A stretch of 33,005 nucleotides of DNA, taken from positions 1-33,005 of IMG/VR virus record IMGVR_UViG_3300009034_000142, one strand, 5' to 3'. Within the stretch, counting starts at the first letter, position 1; every line of letters begins with the position of its first letter. The notes under the pieces were generated by a model. It was given only the letters and a program-made list of their open reading frames with translations. It searched no databases and was not told the DNA's origin. The translations under genes and the position numbers were made by a program. Shown one piece after another: positions 28,548 through 33,005 of this stretch. The DNA comes from a virus.

Positions 28548-30221
28548 ATGCCAGAGGCCGTAGAAAAATGCGTTGAAGATCGCATGGGCGATCCCAAATT
28601 TAAGACATACTATAATAAATTAAAGAAGAAGAAAGGCAAGGATTGGGCAAAGCAATATCCCGATGCCAGATCCCTTGCGTGGGCAATATGCCAATCCTCA
28701 TATCAGAAAAGTAAGGAGGGTAATATGGACCCCCAAGGTTATAAATTCCAAGTCTTAGGTTCTATTCAGGAGGCCGATCCTGCCGAGATAGATTTTGTTG
28801 ATAAAGATACCATTGAGCAAATCAAGGGCTATGGTGGGGTTAAGATTTTAGTTTCGGATCTTATGATGCTAGAAACTCCAAGCCAGCACGAAGGCAAATC
28901 ATTCTGGTTTTCAGAAAAGGCCATTCGACCCATTTTGGGATCGCTGATTACAAAACCCGTTGTGGTTAATAACGATTTTACTGGCCACAGAGATGAAGAC
29001 GGTGGCTTCACCGTGATTGGAACGAAACTGGGTGCGACTATCAAGAAAGATGAGCGTGGCAAGTTTGTCAGAACCGCTACCGTTATCTGGACTGATAGAT
29101 ACCCTCGAATAATTGAACAATTAGAGAAATTTTCTGATCTAATCGGTGAATCCTATGAGCTTTCTATTCCTTTATCCGGGGTAGAAGAAACTAAAGATAT
29201 GTATAAAATCATGGAAGCTACTTCCTTTGATGGAAGTGCCCTTTTACGGAAAGATCATGCAGGTTTTGAGAATACTCAGCTTGTACTTTGGGCCAGCAAG
29301 GATGGTGTGGCAATGGATATAGATCAGGATAAAGACAAGGTAGGTATCAAGTTCATATCGGACAAGGGGGCTTCGGATATGGAAGGACGTGCATTACAGG
29401 ATGGGAGTTTTGAAAAGGTTATCTATGATATTCGGATGGCGGCTAGTAAGCAACAAATTGTCTGTAATCATGCCAGAGAAGACTATTGCCCCGAGAGCGT
29501 GGCCACGGATCCGAATAATGTAATTCTTCATTGCTGGAGAGACAGCAAATACTGGAAGGTTTCATATTCCATAAAGGACGGCGAGGTTTCCTTCGGGAAG
29601 CCGAGCGAGGTCAAGGAGGTTTGGGTAAAAGCGAATTTTAAAGAAGAGATTGCTCTTAGGGGGGCGACCCTTCGACATACTAGAAAAACAAAAAGACCAA
29701 TGAAAGGAGGTAAGAATATGCACTATCTGGAACTGAAAGCAAGCCTCTGTGAGGAGTGTTCACCTAAGCTGGAAGGCTCAATCGAAGCTGGCGAACTTAT
29801 CCCGAAAGATAAGGTTCAAGAACTTGAAATTGTGACCAATGCTAATACTGAAATTGATAGTCTAAAGAATCAGGTGAATACCCTTACGGAAGAACGCGAT
29901 AATTTCAAGACTGAGAATGAGACCCTGAAATCCGAGAAGGAGTCTCTTGAGAAAGAAAAGAATGACGCCATAGTTGCCAAGAATGTGACCGATGAATGGG
30001 AAAAAATCAAGGCCAACTATAAGGCTGAGGATGAAAAGAAGGTAAGGGAGATTCTGGACAGGAAGTTCAAGGGCGAGGCCAAATTCGAAGACGGCCAGAC
30101 CTTAGAGGCCATTAAGATCAAGGGGTCTGATGATCCTGGAATTTCTCAGGGCAATAGTTCAAAACCCGGAACAATCACACAAGAGCAAGCCAAGAAGATG
30201 GCTTCTAATGTGAAATGCTAA
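28548..30221 (+). CDS. Prohead maturation protease fused to scaffold
   Basis: The 557-residue protein has an N-terminal module MPEAVEKCVEDRMGDP...AWAIC often seen in phage head proteins, then a domain with GVKILVSDLMML, IRPILGSLITKPVV and IGESYELSIP that resembles phage capsid proteases, and a C-terminal scaffold-like coiled coil (about 405-500) with disordered tail. A strong internal ribosome site allows separate production of the scaffold (see nested gene). It precedes the decoration and capsid genes in the usual order. The active-site residues cannot be assigned with certainty. Confidence 0.65.
   Translation: MPEAVEKCVEDRMGDPKFKTYYNKLKKKKGKDWAKQYPDARSLAWAICQSSYQKSKEGNMDPQGYKFQVLGSIQEADPAEIDFVDKDTIEQIKGYGGVKILVSDLMMLETPSQHEGKSFWFSEKAIRPILGSLITKPVVVNNDFTGHRDEDGGFTVIGTKLGATIKKDERGKFVRTATVIWTDRYPRIIEQLEKFSDLIGESYELSIPLSGVEETKDMYKIMEATSFDGSALLRKDHAGFENTQLVLWASKDGVAMDIDQDKDKVGIKFISDKGASDMEGRALQDGSFEKVIYDIRMAASKQQIVCNHAREDYCPESVATDPNNVILHCWRDSKYWKVSYSIKDGEVSFGKPSEVKEVWVKANFKEEIALRGATLRHTRKTKRPMKGGKNMHYLELKASLCEECSPKLEGSIEAGELIPKDKVQELEIVTNANTEIDSLKNQVNTLTEERDNFKTENETLKSEKESLEKEKNDAIVAKNVTDEWEKIKANYKAEDEKKVREILDRKFKGEAKFEDGQTLEAIKIKGSDDPGISQGNSSKPGTITQEQAKKMASNVKC
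29718..30221 (+). CDS. Nested scaffold protein from internal start
   Basis: AAAGGAGG (29703-29710) stands 7 bases before an in-frame ATG at 29718. Translation from there gives 167 residues: a short Cys pair (CEEC), a long coiled coil and an acidic tail, i.e. a free scaffold. Nested scaffold genes inside protease genes are known from lambda (C/Nu3) and others. The site is stronger than that of many real genes here. Confidence 0.6.
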   Translation: MHYLELKASLCEECSPKLEGSIEAGELIPKDKVQELEIVTNANTEIDSLKNQVNTLTEERDNFKTENETLKSEKESLEKEKNDAIVAKNVTDEWEKIKANYKAEDEKKVREILDRKFKGEAKFEDGQTLEAIKIKGSDDPGISQGNSSKPGTITQEQAKKMASNVKC

Positions 30222-30239
30222 TTAAGGAGGTGAAAATAA

Positions 30240-30914
30240 ATGATACTAACGAAATTAGGTGGTTATAAGCGAGTTGATTTCCCTTGGAGGGGGAATGTAT
30301 CACGCAAGGAAATCACCATTGCCAACGACAGAGCTATGGTTATCCCCGAATTCTGTCTCATGACCAGAGAGAAGGGAACCAATAAATACAAGTATATGCC
30401 GTTTATACCGGCTGCGGTAATTACAACCGTTACCAATACCACCAACTTCATCTGCGACATAAAGAACGAATATAAGCAGTTCTTCAAGGTTGCTGATACC
30501 GTGGTAGTTCTGGATGTCAGCGATGACACCTATGCCACATTTATAGATGAAGAAGCTGCTGGTACATACACTGGCATCACCATAGATGCCATTTCCGCAA
30601 AGGACGGTGGAGCAGGCGGAACTGGGTACACACTTATAACCTGCACTGGACAAGTGCTTGATGCTGGCTGGACAGCAGCCGCAGGCGATATACTTTGCTT
30701 GTCCGAATTCAGCTATCTTGGTGGAAAGGAGCTAGTTCTTACTGACCATGCCATAATATGCGATGGCGAAGGCGGGGAGATTAATGCCGCTGCCATTTAT
30801 ATCGCCGACCGCATCATAGCAAGTCAGGTGTGGAATAGTAAGTATGTGCTGAGAACCGAGCTTGGAGCCGCTGGTAGAAAATTTTTCTTAGATTTTAACT
30901 ACTATGAGGCTTAA
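30240..30914 (+). CDS. Head decoration/structural protein
   Basis: A 224-residue beta- and alanine/glycine-rich protein placed between scaffold and major capsid genes, the usual position of decoration proteins. AAGGAGG precedes the ATG. Segments such as GGKELVLTDHAIICDGEGG and the Thr/Val-rich middle fit a jelly-roll-like or barrel protein. No family named. Confidence 0.55.
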   Translation: MILTKLGGYKRVDFPWRGNVSRKEITIANDRAMVIPEFCLMTREKGTNKYKYMPFIPAAVITTVTNTTNFICDIKNEYKQFFKVADTVVVLDVSDDTYATFIDEEAAGTYTGITIDAISAKDGGAGGTGYTLITCTGQVLDAGWTAAAGDILCLSEFSYLGGKELVLTDHAIICDGEGGEINAAAIYIADRIIASQVWNSKYVLRTELGAAGRKFFLDFNYYEA

Positions 30915-30944
30915 CAAATAGTCAATTAAGGAGGTGAAAAATAG

Positions 30945-32216
30945 ATGAGCTATCTTGAAAACGAGATATTTCAAAAAGCAGTAATGGATGCGATATTTGA
31001 CGAGATCGTTCCTGCCGACCCCAATGTGACCAGGATTCAGGAGGCGTTCTATCCTGAGAAAGCCTACGATAACATGGATCTTCTGGCATATTTCAATCCT
31101 ACCACATCAGGTATGACTCTACCTACAGAGCCAGGTGCAGACCCTCGTTTTGTCAATTTGCCCGCAGGTTGGTATCGTAAGTACACCGTAGGGTATTTTG
31201 GTGAGGGTATGAAATGGGATAATAATCAACTCACAAAGGTAAAGAATCCCACCAAACCCGATCAGCTCTGGGGTCAGGAAATGGTTGCCAGAGGACTTGC
31301 ATATCTCAAGTCCCGTTGGTTGGTGAGGAAAGAGTGGATGGCTTCCAAGATTTTGGATTCGGGGACATTTACTCTACAAGACAATGATATATACTTCAGA
31401 TACAACCAAGGCAGTGATGTTGTAGCTACCCATTTGCGACTGGACGGTTCCGTTGCAGCCAATATTACCCATGAGGATTGGAGTAATGGTGGAACATGGG
31501 CTACAGCAGCCGATGCTACTCCATTTAAGGATATAGTTGGTATGCTCAATCTTTTGGCCGATTACGGACATGAGGTGGAAAGTATCTGGATGCGGAGAAA
31601 ACTGGCCAACTACGCCATGAGATCGGCAGAGGCCGAATCATGGGTGGAGAAGGTTCCTGATTTTGCCGCAGGGATGCTGGCCTTCAACATTGAGAATTTG
31701 ATGAAGAAGGCGGTCAGGGACGGCGTTGCACCGATTATTGATGATAGGGTGTATGAGCAGACTGCCATTATCCAAAATCAGTGTATAGGTGGAACCGATA
31801 CTACAATTACAGTAGATAACGACCGTTGGTTTGCCAATGGAGATAAGGTTCTGCTTAGAAACTCCGATGGCGACCGCGAGTATGTTACCCTGACATCTTC
31901 ACCATCAGCCAATGTTCTGACATTTAGTGGTGGATGCACCAACAATTACGGCAAGGGCGATAGCGTTTCCGTATATACGAAGTATATGCCTGCAAAGAAG
32001 ATCATCTTCAAGTTCAGAAAGAGCGAGAATACCACAGCTATACTGCCTGGTGCTGTAGAGTTGGTTAAGAGCGAATCCGATATGGAAGCAAGAGTACACA
32101 CCTACTCGGTTGAAGCGGGTGAAATTCCCAACAAGTATCTTAAGATTGGGTTGTTCGTACACTGTGGGTTGATCCATTTTTATGATAATTTTGCCACGCT
32201 CACCGTGTTAGTATAA
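30945..32216 (+). CDS. Major capsid protein, HK97-like
   Basis: The 423-residue protein lies after protease/scaffold and decoration genes behind AAGGAGG. Its pattern (an N-terminal helical arm, MKWDNNQLTKVKNP, VRKEWMASKIL, ESIWMRRKLANYAM) fits gpE-type HK97-fold capsid proteins. A segment near 280-330 (GGTDTTITVDNDRWFANGDKV, FSGGCTNNYGKGD) looks like an inserted beta domain on the outer face. Length is somewhat above the typical 340-400. Assignment by pattern and context. Confidence 0.7.
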   Translation: MSYLENEIFQKAVMDAIFDEIVPADPNVTRIQEAFYPEKAYDNMDLLAYFNPTTSGMTLPTEPGADPRFVNLPAGWYRKYTVGYFGEGMKWDNNQLTKVKNPTKPDQLWGQEMVARGLAYLKSRWLVRKEWMASKILDSGTFTLQDNDIYFRYNQGSDVVATHLRLDGSVAANITHEDWSNGGTWATAADATPFKDIVGMLNLLADYGHEVESIWMRRKLANYAMRSAEAESWVEKVPDFAAGMLAFNIENLMKKAVRDGVAPIIDDRVYEQTAIIQNQCIGGTDTTITVDNDRWFANGDKVLLRNSDGDREYVTLTSSPSANVLTFSGGCTNNYGKGDSVSVYTKYMPAKKIIFKFRKSENTTAILPGAVELVKSESDMEARVHTYSVEAGEIPNKYLKIGLFVHCGLIHFYDNFATLTVLV

Positions 32217-32233
32217 CTCCTTGGTGATTGTTT

Positions 32234-32270
32234 ACTAGGAGGGCAGGATTTCTATGCCCTCCTAGTTTCT
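32234..32270 (+). terminator. Long hairpin after capsid gene, likely terminator
   Basis: ACTAGGAGGGCA (32234-32245) pairs perfectly with TGCCCTCCTAGT (32255-32266), loop of 9, followed by only TTCT. The stem is strong but the T-run weak. It separates the capsid gene from the endonuclease gene and probably stops or stabilises the head transcript. Confidence 0.65.
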
Positions 32271-32276
32271 AAAATT

Positions 32277-33005
32277 ATGGGCAAGTGGAGACAAGAAGAA
32301 TATAAGACAGCAATGCAATTGCGCTCACAGGGATTAGGACCAACAGCCATTACTAAAATCATGGATATTCCCAGAAAGACAGTTGATGCTTGGTTATATG
32401 GAAGATCACCGACATATGATATGTCCAAAGCAAAACGGAAATATACATGCGATGAGGATTTTTTTAATATTATTGAAACCGAAGAACAAGCCTATTGGTT
32501 AGGTTACATACTGGCTGATGGTTGTGTTTATAAAAACCATACTAGGAAAGGATCAATGTGTCTTATTCTTCACAGTAGGGATAAGGAGCATCTTCCAAAG
32601 TTTAAAAGATCTATCAATTCAACTTATCCAATACACCCTAATGAGATACGTATATATTCGGATCGGCTTTGTAATGGATTGATCTCACATGGAATAGTAC
32701 CACGGAAAAGCTGGGAAAAGACACTGAAAATTCAAGTACCGGATGGAATTTTAGCACACCATTTTTATCGTGGTTGTTTTGAAGGAGATGGCTGTTTTTG
32801 TTTTACCCAGGGTTCATGGTATATGAATTTTTATAATGCGTCTCTTAATTTTATTATTGAATTTCGAGATTGGCTATCTCAAAACATATTAGATAGGATC
32901 AAAGAAAATAAGATTTTTAATCATCGAAACGCATTTTATTTGATCTTCGGGGGCAATCGTATAGTCCTTAAAATAGCTCGGGCTTTGTATGAAGATGCAG
33001 ATATT
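32277..33005 (+). CDS. LAGLIDADG homing endonuclease, free-standing, partial
   Basis: Open from ATG 32277 to the window end (243 residues, incomplete). The first 45 residues form a helix-turn-helix (GLGPTAITKIMDIPRKTVDAWL). Two endonuclease motifs follow: YWLGYILADG (79-82) and RGCFEGDG (169-172). No splicing residues are visible, so this is a stand-alone homing gene placed after the capsid terminator. It probably cuts capsid-gene alleles lacking it and spreads by repair. No ribosome site is obvious. Confidence 0.8.
   Translation, partial: MGKWRQEEYKTAMQLRSQGLGPTAITKIMDIPRKTVDAWLYGRSPTYDMSKAKRKYTCDEDFFNIIETEEQAYWLGYILADGCVYKNHTRKGSMCLILHSRDKEHLPKFKRSINSTYPIHPNEIRIYSDRLCNGLISHGIVPRKSWEKTLKIQVPDGILAHHFYRGCFEGDGCFCFTQGSWYMNFYNASLNFIIEFRDWLSQNILDRIKENKIFNHRNAFYLIFGGNRIVLKIARALYEDADI

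Noticed and set aside
28829-29062. Minus-strand frame in the protease gene
   Set aside because: Antisense to a well-supported gene with no ribosome site.

Overview
This window is a stretch of a tailed, double-stranded DNA phage (Caudoviricetes) genome or prophage from an uncultured source. Every gene I can support lies on the + strand. Genes are tightly packed with ATGA/TAATG-type overlaps, and the right half holds large terminase, portal, lysis genes, prohead protease/scaffold and an HK97-like major capsid protein. The DNA is AT-rich. Many starts have an AGGAGG-type ribosome binding site, and several genes appear to use TTG or GTG. The host is unknown. A lipoprotein with a C-terminal membrane segment (spanin-like) argues weakly for a host with an outer membrane.

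Layout. 1-1186: a gene-free, AT-rich region packed with palindromes and direct repeats (candidate origin/control region). 1187-8747: small early-type genes, including a radical SAM protein, a C39-like peptidase, a PD-(D/E)XK nuclease, a nucleoside 2-deoxyribosyltransferase, a RuvC-like resolvase, small membrane proteins, a SleB-like wall hydrolase and a Gp37/Gp68 (DUF5131) protein. 8731-10326: three consecutive peptidase-like genes (two small HExxH proteins and a trypsin-like serine protease). 10326-13658: hypothetical proteins, a zinc-ribbon/deoxyribosyltransferase-like fusion and a metallophosphoesterase. 13651-18535: packaging genes, with an intein-bearing zinc-finger protein in the small-terminase position, small zinc-ribbon proteins and TerL. 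18743-20100: an S-adenosylmethionine decarboxylase-like gene followed by a DUF3326 gene, inserted between terminase and portal. 21359-22165: terminator, sigma-region-4-like regulator, then about 350 bp of gene-free, hairpin-rich DNA in front of the portal. 22166-26964: portal and lysis cassette; the amidase is interrupted by an intein exactly at its zinc-site SVH|CNA motif. 27001-32216: repeat-rich structural protein, prohead protease with a nested scaffold start, decoration-like protein and major capsid protein. 32277-end: a free-standing LAGLIDADG endonuclease running off the window.

The most unusual content is non-coding. At least three places look like structured RNA: 21991-22148 before the portal, 5943-6132 before the RuvC-like gene, and a bistable, tRNA-like fold at 2842-2931. 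In addition, a 54-nt motif occurs twice (9047-9100 and 15877-15930), 44/54 identical, with conserved ends that pair and conserved blocks that are read in different protein frames in the two copies. I could not match any of these to a known RNA family from memory. No covariance or database search was possible, so novelty is a hypothesis.

How the parts may work together: the early region supplies nucleotide and DNA metabolism plus possible anti-host peptidases; the packaging and head genes form a classical late module; LAGLIDADG elements (two inteins and one free-standing endonuclease) have colonised the packaging, lysis and capsid genes; and the RNA-like elements sit at gene junctions, where they could control translation or processing.
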